Shown: positions 8,047 through 16,986 of the stretch, one piece after another
Numbering within the stretch: the stretch's first letter is position 1
How the letters are laid out: each line of letters opens with the position of its first letter
DNA from: Pseudoclavibacter sp. RFBB5
Lineage (GTDB): Bacteria; Actinomycetota; Actinomycetes; Actinomycetales; Microbacteriaceae
Length of the DNA stretch: 64,000 bases
Assembly (NCBI RefSeq): GCF_002931555.1
Contig: NZ_PSTZ01000010.1
Coordinates: forward strand, 62,001 to 126,000
Direction of reading: 5' to 3'
The notes under the pieces: generated by a model
The model's input: only the letters and a program-made list of their open reading frames with translations
Told to the model about the DNA's origin: nothing
Database searches by the model: none
Made by a program: the position numbers and the translations under genes

Positions 8047-8931
8047 GTGCCCGACGCCTTCCTGCTGACCCCCGCTCTGCTCTCGCCTCCGCTCGACGTC
8101 ACGCTCGCCGCGTCCGACGCGAGCTGGCTCGAGTCGTTGACGGGGCTCGAGGGGTTCAACGGGTGGCTGCTGGCGCTCGTCATCGCCGGCGGCTTCGCGG
8201 CCGGCTGGGTGGATGCGGTGGTCGGGGGCGGCGGGCTCATCCAGCTCACGATGCTCCTCACCCTGCCCGGCGTCACGCCCGTGCAGGCGCTCGCGACGAA
8301 CAAGCTCGGCAGCATCGCCGGCACCACGACCAGCTCCATCACCTACTTCCGGCGCGTGAAGCCCGACCTCCGCACGGCGCTGCCCATGGCGGCGATCGCG
8401 CTCTTCGGCGCGTACGGCGGCGCGATCCTCGCGTCCAGCATCCCGGCCGCCGCGTTCAAGCCGATCATCGCCGTCGCGATCCTCGGCATCGGCATCTTCA
8501 CGGCCTTCAAGCCGAGCGTCGGGCAGCTCGACAAGCTCAAGTACGAGGGCCGCAAGCACCACGTCGTCGCGGGCCTCATCGGCTTCGCGATCGGCGTCTA
8601 CGACGGCGTGCTCGGGCCGGGCACCGGCTCGTTCCTCGTCATCGCCCTCGTGTCGCTGCTCGGCTACTCGTTCCTGCAGGCCAGCGCGAAGGCGAAGATC
8701 GTGAACCTCGGCACCAACCTCGGCGCGCTGCTCTTCTTCGCGCCACAGGGGTACGTGCTGTGGGGCCTCGGTGCCATCCTGGCAGTCTCGAACGTCGCCG
8801 GCGGCTACATCGGCGCGCGCACCGCCATCCGCGGCGGCAGCAAGCTCATCCGCTGGGTCTTCCTCATCGTCGTGAGCGTGCTCTTCATCAAGCTCGCCAC
8901 CGACATCTGGAACGAGTACTTCGGCGGCTGA
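8047..8931 (+). CDS. TauE/SafE-family (TSUP) membrane permease
   Basis: A 294-residue integral membrane protein with the two-repeat TSUP architecture: a hydrophobic first half with GGGGLIQ and TNKLGSIAGT, then a second repeat with GPGTGSF and KIVNLGTNLGA. Family members export sulfite, sulfonates or related organic anions. The actual substrate here is unknown. Start GTG 8047, nine bases after the carboxylase stop, so it is probably co-transcribed, although the functions are not obviously linked. A hairpin terminator follows at 8940. Confidence 0.88.
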   Translation: MPDAFLLTPALLSPPLDVTLAASDASWLESLTGLEGFNGWLLALVIAGGFAAGWVDAVVGGGGLIQLTMLLTLPGVTPVQALATNKLGSIAGTTTSSITYFRRVKPDLRTALPMAAIALFGAYGGAILASSIPAAAFKPIIAVAILGIGIFTAFKPSVGQLDKLKYEGRKHHVVAGLIGFAIGVYDGVLGPGTGSFLVIALVSLLGYSFLQASAKAKIVNLGTNLGALLFFAPQGYVLWGLGAILAVSNVAGGYIGARTAIRGGSKLIRWVFLIVVSVLFIKLATDIWNEYFGG

Positions 8932-8939
8932 GCGCACCG

Positions 8940-8968
8940 CGATCCGCAGAGGGGGATGCTGCGGATCG
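8940..8968. terminator. Bidirectional hairpin between TSUP and YceI genes
   Basis: CGATCCGCAG (8940-8949) and CTGCGGATCG (8959-8968) form a perfect 10-bp stem with a 9-nt loop in a 58-nt gap between two converging genes. There is no clear U-tract. Confidence 0.65.
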
Positions 8969-8989
8969 TCGGCCTCCGTGCGGGCCCGA

Positions 8990-9538
8990 CTACTCGGTCT
9001 TGGTGACCGATATCTCGAACTCCAACGTGATGCGCTCCGACACCAGCACCCCGCCGGAGTCCAGCGGCATGTTCCATTCGAGTCCGAAGTCGCGCCGCCG
9101 CAATCGGCGGCTCCCCTCGAAGCCAGCTCGGAGCACGCCGAACGCATCCGTCTCGACCCCGACCAACGAGATCGGCACCATGACCTCCTGGGTGACGTCG
9201 CGGATCGTGAGATCTCCGGTCACGGCGTACGAGCCCTCGTCGATCTCCTCGATCTTCCTGCTGACGAACGTGATGTCCGGCCAGCGATCCACGTCGAAGA
9301 AGTCCGCGCTGCGCAGATGCTCGTCACGCTTCGCGTTCCGGGTGTCGACGCTCGACGCTCTCACCGTCAGCGTGGCCTCAGACCTTGAAGGGTCGTCGGC
9401 GTCGACCAGGAGCTCGCCCTCGACGTCATTGAACGCCCCTCGCACCGTCGTGATCATGGCGTGACGCGCCGAGAACCCGATACGAGTGTGCTCCGGGTCG
9501 AACGCCCAGACTCCATTCACTTGCTCGACATCGATCAT
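8990..9538 (-). CDS. YceI-family lipocalin-like protein
   Basis: A 182-residue YceI-domain protein. It opens VNGVWAFDPEHTRIGFSARHAM, which matches the family's characteristic first strand, and continues with alternating strands to FEISVTKTE. YceI proteins form a lipocalin-like barrel that binds polyisoprenoid or similar lipids. No signal peptide is present, so this copy is predicted to be cytoplasmic. ATG 9538 is chosen because the frame upstream loses protein-like composition and GGGGAG lies just ahead, although unusually close. Probably monocistronic: a 178-nt gap separates it from lpdA upstream. Confidence 0.88.
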   Translation of the reverse strand: MIDVEQVNGVWAFDPEHTRIGFSARHAMITTVRGAFNDVEGELLVDADDPSRSEATLTVRASSVDTRNAKRDEHLRSADFFDVDRWPDITFVSRKIEEIDEGSYAVTGDLTIRDVTQEVMVPISLVGVETDAFGVLRAGFEGSRRLRRRDFGLEWNMPLDSGGVLVSERITLEFEISVTKTE

Positions 9539-9716
9539 CGCTCCCCAATCGTGGATTCCCCCAGCCACGCACCCGCCAGAAGCAGGAAGACGCGGAACCA
9601 CGCACAACGCGCAGCCAATCGGCACGATACCTGCGCTTGACGGGACTCCCCGCCAAAACGCTGGCGGCGGGCGAAAAGGAGAATGCGGATTAGCAGCGAG
9701 CGCCCGCAGAGGCCGC

Positions 9717-11165
9717 CTAGCTCTTCGTCTGCTCCGAGTAGGGCACGTGCATGGCGTGCGCCGCATCCGAGATGCTGCTCGCGAGCGACGGGTAGACGGC
9801 CCACGCGCGCGCAACCTGGTCGACCGTGAGGCGCTGCTCGATCGCGATCGACAGTGGCAGCACGAGCTCTGAGGCGCGCGGCGCGACGATGACGCCGCCG
9901 ATGACCGTGCCGAGATCGTTGCCCGCGATGAGCTTCACGAAGCCGTCGCGAACACCCTGCATCTTGGCACGCGGGTTCTCGCTCAGGGGCAGCTTGTAGA
10001 CGCGCCCCTCCCGGGTGCCGTCCTCGATCGAGCGCTGCTGCCAGCCGACGGTCGCGATCTCCGGGTACGTGAAGATGTTCGACGCCACGTTGCGGAGGTT
10101 GATGGGACGCACCTCGTCACCCAGCGCGTGGAAGACCGCCGTGCGCCCCTGCGTGGACGCGACGGACGCGAGCGGGAAGAACTCCGTGCAGTCGCCCGCC
10201 GCGTAGATGTTCGGCACAGAGGTGCGGGCGACGCGGTTGACGCGGATGTGGCCGGAGGGCGTGACCTCGACGCCGGCGCCTTCCAGGCCGATGCCCGAAG
10301 TGTTCGGGATGGAGCCGACCGCGATGAGGCAGTGCGAGCCGCGCACCTCTCGCCCGTCGTCGAGCGTCGCCACGACCTCGTCGCCGTCGCGGACGACGGT
10401 CGCCGCGCGGGACTTGGACAGAACTGTCATGCCGCCCCGCTTGAAGACGTCCTCGATCACGTCAGCCGCATCCGCGTCCTCGTTGGGAAGCACGCGGTCG
10501 CGGCTCGAGACGAGCGTGACCTTCGCGCCCAACGCCGAGTAGGCAGAGGCGAACTCGGCCCCCGTGACGCCGGATCCGACGACGATGAGATGGCTCGGCA
10601 TCTCCTTGAGGTTGTACAGCTGGGTCCAGGTGAGGATGCGCTCGCCGTCCGGCTTGCACGAGTCGAGGGTGCGCGGGCGAGCACCCACCGAGATGACGGC
10701 AGAGTCGAACTCGATGCGATCGAAGTCCTGCCCACCGGAGCCCGTGCCCACCGTGACCGCCGAGTTGCCGTCGAGCTTGCCCTCGCCCTGGATGACGTTG
10801 ACGCCCGCCGCCTCGAGGGTGCGCTGCATGTCATCCGACTGGTTCTGAGCGAGACGCAGCAGACGCTTGTTGAGCTTCGAGAGGTTCACCGCCACCTCCG
10901 GCTTCAGCGGCTTGCCGCTGTCACCCTTCGCGAAGAACTGCACGCCCAGCTCGCCGGACTCGCGGATCGCCGTCGCAGCCTCCGCACTCGCGATGAGGGT
11001 CTTCGACGGAACGACGTCGGTGAGGACTGCGGAGCCGCCGACGCCGACGCGCTCGACGAGAGTGACTTCCGCGCCGAGGCGGGCGGCCGACAGTGCGGCT
11101 TCGTACCCGCCTGGCCCCCCGCCGACGACGACGATGCGATGCTTGCGATCAAAAGGCGTGGCCAT
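9717..11165 (-). CDS. lpdA: NAD(P)H-quinone dehydrogenase, LpdA-type flavoprotein lacking the redox disulfide
   Basis: A 482-residue member of the dihydrolipoamide dehydrogenase fold: FAD-binding VVVGGGPGGYEAA at the N-terminus, a second dinucleotide motif (VVGSGVTGAEFASAY), and the FAD motif NIYAAGDCTE. The CxxxxC redox pair is replaced (GGSAVLTDVVPSK) and the C-terminal catalytic histidine position reads AVYPSLASS, so it cannot act as a disulfide reductase. That agrees with the mycobacterial LpdA (Rv3303c) quinone-reductase group, and the neighbouring PNP/mutase genes keep the same order. The start is at ATG 11165; GGAGGAG lies 12 nt upstream. Confidence 0.88.
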   Translation of the reverse strand: MATPFDRKHRIVVVGGGPGGYEAALSAARLGAEVTLVERVGVGGSAVLTDVVPSKTLIASAEAATAIRESGELGVQFFAKGDSGKPLKPEVAVNLSKLNKRLLRLAQNQSDDMQRTLEAAGVNVIQGEGKLDGNSAVTVGTGSGGQDFDRIEFDSAVISVGARPRTLDSCKPDGERILTWTQLYNLKEMPSHLIVVGSGVTGAEFASAYSALGAKVTLVSSRDRVLPNEDADAADVIEDVFKRGGMTVLSKSRAATVVRDGDEVVATLDDGREVRGSHCLIAVGSIPNTSGIGLEGAGVEVTPSGHIRVNRVARTSVPNIYAAGDCTEFFPLASVASTQGRTAVFHALGDEVRPINLRNVASNIFTYPEIATVGWQQRSIEDGTREGRVYKLPLSENPRAKMQGVRDGFVKLIAGNDLGTVIGGVIVAPRASELVLPLSIAIEQRLTVDQVARAWAVYPSLASSISDAAHAMHVPYSEQTKS

Positions 11166-11280
11166 GAGCCCATTCTGCTCCTCCCGCATGAACCCGCCAA
11201 ACCGGGCCGGTATCCAAGCCGTTTCCGGGCACGCGCGGAGTTCATCAGCCCTTGCTCCCCGTTCGCCGCGCCACGGTCGC

Positions 11281-11286
11281 TACGCT
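11281..11286 (+). promoter_or_regulatory. -10 element of the purine nucleoside phosphorylase gene
   Basis: TACGCT ends 7 nt before ATG 11294, which selects that ATG over the longer in-frame possibility at 11252. Confidence 0.55.
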
Positions 11287-11293
11287 GGTGAGC

Positions 11294-12124
11294 ATGTCTA
11301 CGCACGAAGCAGCCTCGATCGACGACCCAGCCACCTCACCCTTCGAGTTCGCGCAGGCAGCTGCCGCGGTCATCGCCGAGAAGACGGGTGTCGAACGCCA
11401 CGACATCGCGCTCACGCTCGGCAGCGGATGGGGCCAGACCGCCGACCTGCTCGGTGAGACGATCGCGACCATCCCGGCCGACGAGGTGCCCGGGTTCGCG
11501 AAGTCCGACATCCCCGGTCACTCCGGGACCCTCCGCTCCATCCGCCTCGCGAATGGCAAGCACGCGCTGGTCATCGCCGCGCGCACCCACTACTACGAAG
11601 GCAAGGGAGTGCGCCGGGTCGTGCACTCCGTGCGGACCGCCGCCGCCACCGGCGCCTCCGTCATGATCCTCACGAACGGCGCAGGCGGGGTGCGGCCCGA
11701 GTGGGGCCCCGGCACGCCGGTGCTGATCTCGGACCACATCAACCTCACGGCCGACTCCCCCCTCGAGGGCGCGACCTTCATCGACCTCACCGACCTGTAC
11801 TCCGCACGCCTCCGCGAGCTGGCGCTCACGGTGCGCGAACTCGATGAGGGCGTCTACGTGCAGTTCCGCGGCCCGCACTACGAGACACCCGCCGAAGTGA
11901 AGATGGCGCGCACGATCGGCGGCGACATCGTCGGCATGTCGACCGCGCTCGAGGCGATCGCCGCACGCGAGGCGGGTATGGAGGTCCTCGGCATGTCGCT
12001 CATCACGAACCCCGCCGCCGGCGTCTCGCCGAACCCACTCAGCCACACCGAGGTGCTCGAGGCGGGCAAGGCGGCAGAAGCCGACCTCGCCGAGCTGCTG
12101 TCGCAGATCGTGGTGAAGCTCTGA
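11294..12124 (+). CDS. deoD: Purine-nucleoside phosphorylase (trimeric class)
   Basis: A 276-residue enzyme that splits (deoxy)inosine and (deoxy)guanosine with phosphate into base and (deoxy)ribose-1-phosphate. Family marks are LTLGSGWG near the N-terminus, GHSGTLRS, ARTHYYEGKG (phosphate site), LTNGAGG, DHINLT and the C-terminal LITNPAAG. The set is that of the trimeric class. It overlaps the following phosphomutase gene by one base (TGATG), so the pair is translationally coupled: PNP releases the sugar phosphate and the mutase may process it. Confidence 0.94.
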   Translation: MSTHEAASIDDPATSPFEFAQAAAAVIAEKTGVERHDIALTLGSGWGQTADLLGETIATIPADEVPGFAKSDIPGHSGTLRSIRLANGKHALVIAARTHYYEGKGVRRVVHSVRTAAATGASVMILTNGAGGVRPEWGPGTPVLISDHINLTADSPLEGATFIDLTDLYSARLRELALTVRELDEGVYVQFRGPHYETPAEVKMARTIGGDIVGMSTALEAIAAREAGMEVLGMSLITNPAAGVSPNPLSHTEVLEAGKAAEADLAELLSQIVVKL

Positions 12125-13845
12125 TGAGCGGCCTCGCACGCCAACTCCAGGTCGCCCTGCGACACAACGCGATCGCGTGGCGCGACCAGGACCCCGACGA
12201 GGTCACGCGCGCCGAGCTGCAGCAGCTGCTCGACGCCGCAGGCGACGTCTCGCCCGAGCTCACCGCCATCGAAGACACCGACACGAGCGAGCGCGCGATC
12301 GCCTGGCGCGACCTGCACGACCGGTTCTCGGCACGTCTGGCCTTCGGGACCGCAGGTCTCCGCGGCAGGCTCGGAGCCGGACCCAACCGCATGAACCGGG
12401 TGCTCGTCGCCCAGGCCGCGCGTGGCTTCGCCGACTTCCTGCTTGCGCGCGAGGAGTCGCCATCCATCGTGATCGGCTACGACGCCCGCAACAACTCGAA
12501 GCGGTTCGCCGAGGACACCGCCGAGATCATGCAGGCCGCAGGCGTGGCCGCGACGATCCTGCCGAGGCAGCTGCCGACGCCCGTGCTGGCCTTCGCGGTC
12601 CGCCGCCTCGCCGCATCCGCTGGCGTCATGGTCACCGCCTCGCACAACCCGAAGTGGGACAACGGCTACAAGGTCTACCTCGGCGGCGCCGATGACGGTT
12701 CGCAGATCGTCGCACCCGTCGACGCCCAGATCGCCGCGGCCATCGGCGCCGTCGCGGCCGGCACAACCGTGCCCGAGATCCCGCGCTCGACCGACTACGC
12801 CACGGCAGACGAGTCCATCGTCAGCGAGTACGTGTCGGCGACCGCTGCGCTGCTGCGCGGAACACCGAGCGATGTCCGCTTCGTCTACACGCCCCTGCAC
12901 GGCGTCGGATGGGAGACCTTCCGCGCCGTCATCGCCGAGCTCGGCATCGCCGAACCGGTGGTCGTCGCGCAGCAGGTCGAGCCGGACGGAGCCTTCCCAA
13001 CCCTCGACTTCCCGAACCCCGAAGAGCCCGGCGCCCTCGACCTCGCCTACGAGACGGCGGATGCGGCCGGCATCGACCTCGTCATCGCCCACGACCCCGA
13101 CGCCGACCGTCTTGCGGTCGCAGTGAAGGACGCAGCCGGGTGGCGCCGATTCGGCGGCAACGACATCGGCAAGATCCTCGGCTGGCGCGCCGCCGAGCAG
13201 GCGAAGGCGGACGGCGTGCACGGCACGCTCGCGACCTCCGTCGTCTCCGCCCCGGCGCTCGGGCGCATCGCGCACGAGTACGGGCTCGACTACGCCGAGA
13301 CGCCCACCGGGTTCAAGTGGATCTCGCGCGCCCCGAACATCCTCTACGGCTACGAGGAGGCCCTCGGCTACCTCGTCAACCCCGAGACCGTGCACGACAA
13401 GGACGGCATCTCGGCGTCCGTCGCGATCCTCGAGCTCATCATCGGCCTGCAGGCCGAGGGACGCTCGCTCATCGATCACGACGACGCGTTCGCCGAGCGG
13501 TTCGGCACGTTCGTGTCGACACAGGTGTCGGTGCGCTTCGACGACATCACCGAGATCCCACGCGTCATGGCCGTGCTGCGCAGCCACACCCCGAGCGAGG
13601 TCGGCGGTGTCGAGGTGCTCGAGACCGGCGACCTGTCCGGCGACGAGGTGCCCATCGACCTGCTCCGCTACCAGCTCGCCGACGGCACCCGCGTCATGGT
13701 GCGCCCGTCGGGCACCGAACCCAAGATCAAGGTCTACGTCGACGCGTCGAGCGAGGAAGGCTCGCCCGCGGAACGAGCGACCGACGCCGAATCGAAGGCA
13801 GCTCGCGCCGGGGAAGCCCTGCGAATCACCCTCACCACCGCGTAG
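12124..13845 (+). CDS. Phospho-sugar mutase (phosphoglucomutase/phosphomannomutase family)
   Basis: A 573-residue alpha-D-phosphohexomutase. An N-terminal ~70-residue lead is followed by AFGTAGLRG, the phosphoserine loop VTASHNPKWDNGYK, the metal-binding DPDADRL, the sugar-binding GYEEALGY and the C-terminal phosphate-binding RPSGTEPKIK. The length and the coupling to PNP match the PmmB/PgmB2 group of actinobacteria. Substrate may be glucose-, mannose- or (deoxy)ribose-phosphate; the linkage to PNP favours a pentose role, but that is inference. Starts one base inside the PNP stop and is followed by a strong terminator. Confidence 0.92.
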   Translation: MSGLARQLQVALRHNAIAWRDQDPDEVTRAELQQLLDAAGDVSPELTAIEDTDTSERAIAWRDLHDRFSARLAFGTAGLRGRLGAGPNRMNRVLVAQAARGFADFLLAREESPSIVIGYDARNNSKRFAEDTAEIMQAAGVAATILPRQLPTPVLAFAVRRLAASAGVMVTASHNPKWDNGYKVYLGGADDGSQIVAPVDAQIAAAIGAVAAGTTVPEIPRSTDYATADESIVSEYVSATAALLRGTPSDVRFVYTPLHGVGWETFRAVIAELGIAEPVVVAQQVEPDGAFPTLDFPNPEEPGALDLAYETADAAGIDLVIAHDPDADRLAVAVKDAAGWRRFGGNDIGKILGWRAAEQAKADGVHGTLATSVVSAPALGRIAHEYGLDYAETPTGFKWISRAPNILYGYEEALGYLVNPETVHDKDGISASVAILELIIGLQAEGRSLIDHDDAFAERFGTFVSTQVSVRFDDITEIPRVMAVLRSHTPSEVGGVEVLETGDLSGDEVPIDLLRYQLADGTRVMVRPSGTEPKIKVYVDASSEEGSPAERATDAESKAARAGEALRITLTTA

Positions 13846-13865
13846 ACACCGCAGCGCACGTATCA

Positions 13866-13907
13866 GGAGCCCCTCGGGTTGGAGATCCTTCCATCCCGAG
13901 GGGCTCC
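13866..13907 (+). terminator. Intrinsic-type terminator after the phosphomutase gene
   Basis: GGAGCCCCTCGGG (13866-13878) pairs perfectly with CCCGAGGGGCTCC (13895-13907) across a 16-nt loop, followed by CGTCGTTCTT. It lies 20 nt after the stop codon. Confidence 0.8.
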
Positions 13908-13973
13908 CGTCGTTCTTGCGCCGCTGTGCCTCACCCTCGAACCTTCCGGCCGCATCCCGCGCCTCGCATCCAC

Positions 13974-14039
13974 TTCGGGATGGGAACCTCGCACTCTTAC
14001 GGGAAACTTCCCACAACGAAGCGAGGTTCCCATCCCGAA
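13974..14039. repeat. 66-nt palindromic repeat, copy R2 (type B)
   Basis: The best-paired type B copy: the outer arms TTCGGGATGGGAACCTCGC and its complement match perfectly over 19 bp. The centre is GGGAAACTTCCC. Confidence 0.88.
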
Positions 14040-14122
14040 ACCGCGGGCGTGGCCCGACGCGAGCTTCCCGACCCGAGGCGACCTTCCCGGCCCGGCGCTA
14101 CCTGCCCGCCCGACAGCATCGT

Positions 14123-14188
14123 TTCGGGATGGGTTCCACGCTTCGAGATGGGTTGCAACCCATCCGCGTGCGCGAAACCCATCCCGAA
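14123..14188. repeat. 66-nt palindromic repeat, copy R3 (type A)
   Basis: The outer arm TTCGGGATGGGTT pairs perfectly for 13 bp. The centre GATGGGTTGCAACCCATC (14147-14164) is an 18-bp perfect palindrome. Confidence 0.88.
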
Positions 14189-14245
14189 TACGCACCGAGC
14201 AGAGTGCGGTCACGCACCTCCACGCTCGCAGCACCAACCCCAGAC

Positions 14246-14311
14246 TTCGGGATGGAAACCTCGCAGTCTTGAGGGAAACTTCCCGCAACGAAGCGACTTT
14301 GCCATCCCGAA
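14246..14311. repeat. 66-nt palindromic repeat, copy R4 (type B)
   Basis: Same ends and length as the others; centre GAGGGAAACTTCCC. First member of the tandem duplication. Confidence 0.85.
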
Positions 14312-14368
14312 TACGCACCGAGCAGAGTGCGGTCACGCACCTCCACGCTCGCAGCACCAACCCCAGAC

Positions 14369-14434
14369 TTCGGGATGGGAACCTCGCAGTCTTGCGGGAA
14401 ACTTCCCGCAACGAAGCGACTTCGCCATCCCGAA
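14369..14434. repeat. 66-nt palindromic repeat, copy R5 (type B)
   Basis: Second member of the tandem duplication. The inner arms TTGCGGGAA and TTCCCGCAA pair perfectly. Confidence 0.87.
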
Positions 14435-14480
14435 ACTCCGGGCGAGGCCCAAGTCGACCTTCCTGGCCCGATAGCATCGT

Positions 14481-14546
14481 TTCGGGATGGGTTTGACGCG
14501 CGCAGATGGGTTGCAACCCATCCGCGTGCGCGAAAGCCATCCCGAG
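14481..14546. repeat. 66-nt palindromic repeat, copy R6 (type A)
   Basis: The 18-bp core palindrome GATGGGTTGCAACCCATC is identical to R3. The terminal base differs (ATCCCGAG). It ends 28 nt before the ogt stop codon. Confidence 0.85.
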
Positions 14547-14573
14547 TCCGGGGAGGCGAACGGATGCGGCGTG

Positions 14574-15158
14574 TCAGGAGGCGTGGGCGAGTTCGCGCTG
14601 CAGCAGCGAGCGCTTCACGTCGACACCCCATGCGAAGCCGCCGAGGGTGCCGTCTGAGCGCAGGACACGGTGGCACGGCACGAACAGCGCCGGCGCGTTG
14701 CTGGCGCAGATGCTCGCTGCCGCCCGCACAGCCGTCGGACGACCGAGGGCTGTCGCGAACTCCGTGTAGGTGAGCGGATGCCCGGCCACGATGTCCCGCA
14801 GGCCGCGCCAGCCCTGCATCCGGAACTCCGCGCCGAACTGGGCGACGGGAACGTCATCGATGGCGTCGAGCTGCCCCTCGTAGTACGCCCGGACGGCGTC
14901 GGATGCGGCACTGCATCCGCGGGTGAGGACCGTCGGCCTGGCCTTCGGCGTGATGCGGGCCACGACGAGCTGTTCGTCGTCGCTCCACCCGGACGAGAGG
15001 ACCGCGCCGTCGCTGTCGCGGGTGATGATCGTGAATGGGCCGTCCGGCGTGCCGAACGTCTCGATGACGGCCTGCTGCTCAGCATTGGATGCCGGCGCGA
15101 CGTCGCTGGCGTGTGTGCGGCCTGCCGCCGTCGCTTGTGGGTTCTCCTGTGTGCTCAT
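14574..15158 (-). CDS. ogt: Methylated-DNA-protein-cysteine S-methyltransferase
   Basis: A 194-residue suicide repair protein that removes alkyl groups from O6-alkylguanine. The acceptor Cys162 lies in FVPCHRVL. The helix-turn-helix and arginine finger region ([21 protein letters not shown]) precedes it, with the N-terminal RNase-H-like half at about 30-110. It overlaps the upstream Ada-AlkA fusion gene by 4 nt (ATGA), so direct reversal, base excision and the adaptive regulator form one unit. On the other side it converges on the phosphomutase gene across the repeat array. Confidence 0.94.
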   Translation of the reverse strand: MSTQENPQATAAGRTHASDVAPASNAEQQAVIETFGTPDGPFTIITRDSDGAVLSSGWSDDEQLVVARITPKARPTVLTRGCSAASDAVRAYYEGQLDAIDDVPVAQFGAEFRMQGWRGLRDIVAGHPLTYTEFATALGRPTAVRAAASICASNAPALFVPCHRVLRSDGTLGGFAWGVDVKRSLLQRELAHAS

Positions 15159-16855
15159 GCTGGTTGCTCCGTGCTGTGAGGTGCGGTCTGGGGTGCGGCG
15201 GCGGAAGCCGCGGGCGGTTGCTCGGCGGTCTCAGTCCTGTTGGTCTTCTTGGCGACGGCCCGCGCTCTGGGCGGTGCCGCTCCCCAGAGGTGGAGCGAGA
15301 GGTAGCTGCGCCACGGCCTGAACTGCTCGGCGACCGCGGTGAGGTCTTTCGGTTCCGATGGGAGGCCGAGGGCTCTTGCTCCGCTGCGCAGGGCGACGTC
15401 GCCCGTGAGCAGCACGTCCGGGTTTCCGAGCACGCGCATGCTCACGTAGCCGGCTGTCCAGTCGCCGATGCCCCGGAACGCGGTCAGCGCCGAGTGCTGC
15501 TCCGCGACGTCGTCGCCGTGCGAGAGACGCAGCTGTCCGCTGGCGATCGCCTCGGCGACGTTTGTGATCGTCGCTGAGCGCGCGCGGGGGCCGGCGAACG
15601 ACTCCTCACCGAGCTCTGCGATGGCGGATGCGCTCGGGAAGAGCCGAGTCACGCGGCGACCCGGGACCTGCCCGGTCGCGGCGGCGGCGGTAGCGCTACC
15701 CGCCGCGTCCATCTCGTCCGGTCGGCGATCGTCGCCATCCGGCACCAGCGCCGCGCCCGCTCGCGCCGTCAGGCGGCTGAGCGCTGTGCGGGCCGCGGAG
15801 ACGGTGATCTGCTGTCCGATGATCGCGCGGAACAGCATCTCGTCGGGGTCCACCGCTCCGGGAAGGCGCCTGCCGGGGCGCAGGCGCACGCGCTCCGCGA
15901 TGCCGGGATGCACGGAGAGGGCCGCGTCGATCGCGGCCGGGTCAGCGTCCAGGTCGAAGAGACGGCGCACGCGGGTGACAAGCGTCTGCAGGTCGCTAAG
16001 GTCGGTCAGCTGAGCCCGGAGGCGGAGCGACGAGGGCTGCGAGCCCCCCGCATCCACGCTGAACCATGCTGGTCCGCCTGGCAGCAGGAGACTGCGCTCG
16101 TAGCTGTGCCCCGTCGCGATCTCCACGCCGTCGATGGCGCGCTCCCCCAGCCAGGTGAAGACACCGGCGGCGTCGTACGGTTCGCGGTAGGCGAGCGCAA
16201 GGGTCAGCGGGACCCCACCGGCACCGAGAGCCGGGCCGCCCTCCTCGACACGGCCGCTGCCTGCTCGCATCCTCGCTGATCGGCCCCGTGAGGCGTCCCG
16301 CACCTGCGTGGGCGTCAGCTGGAAGACCTCCTGCACGGTCTCGTTGAACTGCCGGACGCTCGCGAACCCCGCCGCGAAGGCCACGTCGGCGAGGGGGAGG
16401 TCGGTGGCGCCGAGCAGGGTCGCCGCGGTCCTCGCCCGCTGTGCGCGGGCGAGGGACAAGGGCCCCGCGCCGAGCTCGGCTGCGAGCACACGACCCAGGT
16501 GGCGAGCGGAGTAGCCGAGCCGCGCAGCCAGGCCGGGGACGCCCTCGCGCTCGACGACGCCGTCGGCGATGAGGCGCATCGCGCGAGCTGCGACATCGCC
16601 ACGCAGGTTCCAGGCGGGGTCGCCGGGAGCCGCATCCGGCAGGCAGCGCTTGCACGCCCGGTAGCCGGCCTCGTGTGCCGCGGCGCTGGTCGCGTAGAAC
16701 GTGACGTTCTCCCGGTGCGGCGTGCGCGCGGGGCAGCTCGGTCGGCAGTAGATGCCGGTCGAGCCGACGGCCGTGATGAACTGGCCGTCGAAGCGGCGGT
16801 CCTTGGCGAGGATCGCTCGGTACCGGTCGTCTCCGGTCAGGTTGGTGCTTGCCAT
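15155..16855 (-). CDS. alkA: Ada-type regulator fused to AlkA 3-methyladenine DNA glycosylase
   Basis: A 566-residue fusion. Residues 1-85 form the Ada zinc domain (YCRPSCPAR...CKRC), in which a cysteine accepts methyl from phosphotriesters. About 95-190 is an AraC-type helix-turn-helix region. About 220-520 is an AlkA glycosylase: N-terminal AlkA domain, [11 protein letters not shown], and the helix-hairpin-helix [11 protein letters not shown] followed by LTGD, the expected catalytic Asp region. An Ala/Thr/Pro-rich tail follows. It senses alkylation, activates transcription and excises alkylated bases. First gene of the operon; a CAGACT hexamer ends 6 nt before the start. Confidence 0.9.
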   Translation of the reverse strand: MASTNLTGDDRYRAILAKDRRFDGQFITAVGSTGIYCRPSCPARTPHRENVTFYATSAAAHEAGYRACKRCLPDAAPGDPAWNLRGDVAARAMRLIADGVVEREGVPGLAARLGYSARHLGRVLAAELGAGPLSLARAQRARTAATLLGATDLPLADVAFAAGFASVRQFNETVQEVFQLTPTQVRDASRGRSARMRAGSGRVEEGGPALGAGGVPLTLALAYREPYDAAGVFTWLGERAIDGVEIATGHSYERSLLLPGGPAWFSVDAGGSQPSSLRLRAQLTDLSDLQTLVTRVRRLFDLDADPAAIDAALSVHPGIAERVRLRPGRRLPGAVDPDEMLFRAIIGQQITVSAARTALSRLTARAGAALVPDGDDRRPDEMDAAGSATAAAATGQVPGRRVTRLFPSASAIAELGEESFAGPRARSATITNVAEAIASGQLRLSHGDDVAEQHSALTAFRGIGDWTAGYVSMRVLGNPDVLLTGDVALRSGARALGLPSEPKDLTAVAEQFRPWRSYLSLHLWGAAPPRARAVAKKTNRTETAEQPPAASAAAPQTAPHSTEQPA

Positions 16856-16986
16856 GCGATGAGTCTGGCAGGTTCAGACCGCGTCCACTCGCGGGAATCG
16901 GACACGACGGTGGGCGATCGGTGGCGACCGGTCACGGTCCACGTCGGGGACCTCGCAGCGGACGGCGGGCGCCCGCAGCGCAGGCG

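Larger units (their letters stand above)
14189..14434. repeat. 123-bp tandem duplication carrying repeats R4 and R5
   Basis: Two head-to-tail units (14189-14311 and 14312-14434), each a 57-nt spacer beginning TACGCACCGAGCAGAGTGCG plus one type B palindrome. I see only three mismatches, all inside the palindrome halves, so the duplication is recent. Confidence 0.9.

Noticed and set aside
13879-14496. Open frame of about 205 codons through the repeat array, with others on both strands
   Set aside because: The frames simply read the repeated palindromes (recurring FGMG and RDG-like words), lack normal codon bias and have no promoter or ribosome-binding site.
13974-14546. CRISPR-like array of repeats and spacers
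   Set aside because: The repeated units are palindromes of 66 nt, spacers are of unequal length (81, 57, 57 and 46 nt) and two of them are copies of each other, the units differ in subtype, and no cas gene is present.
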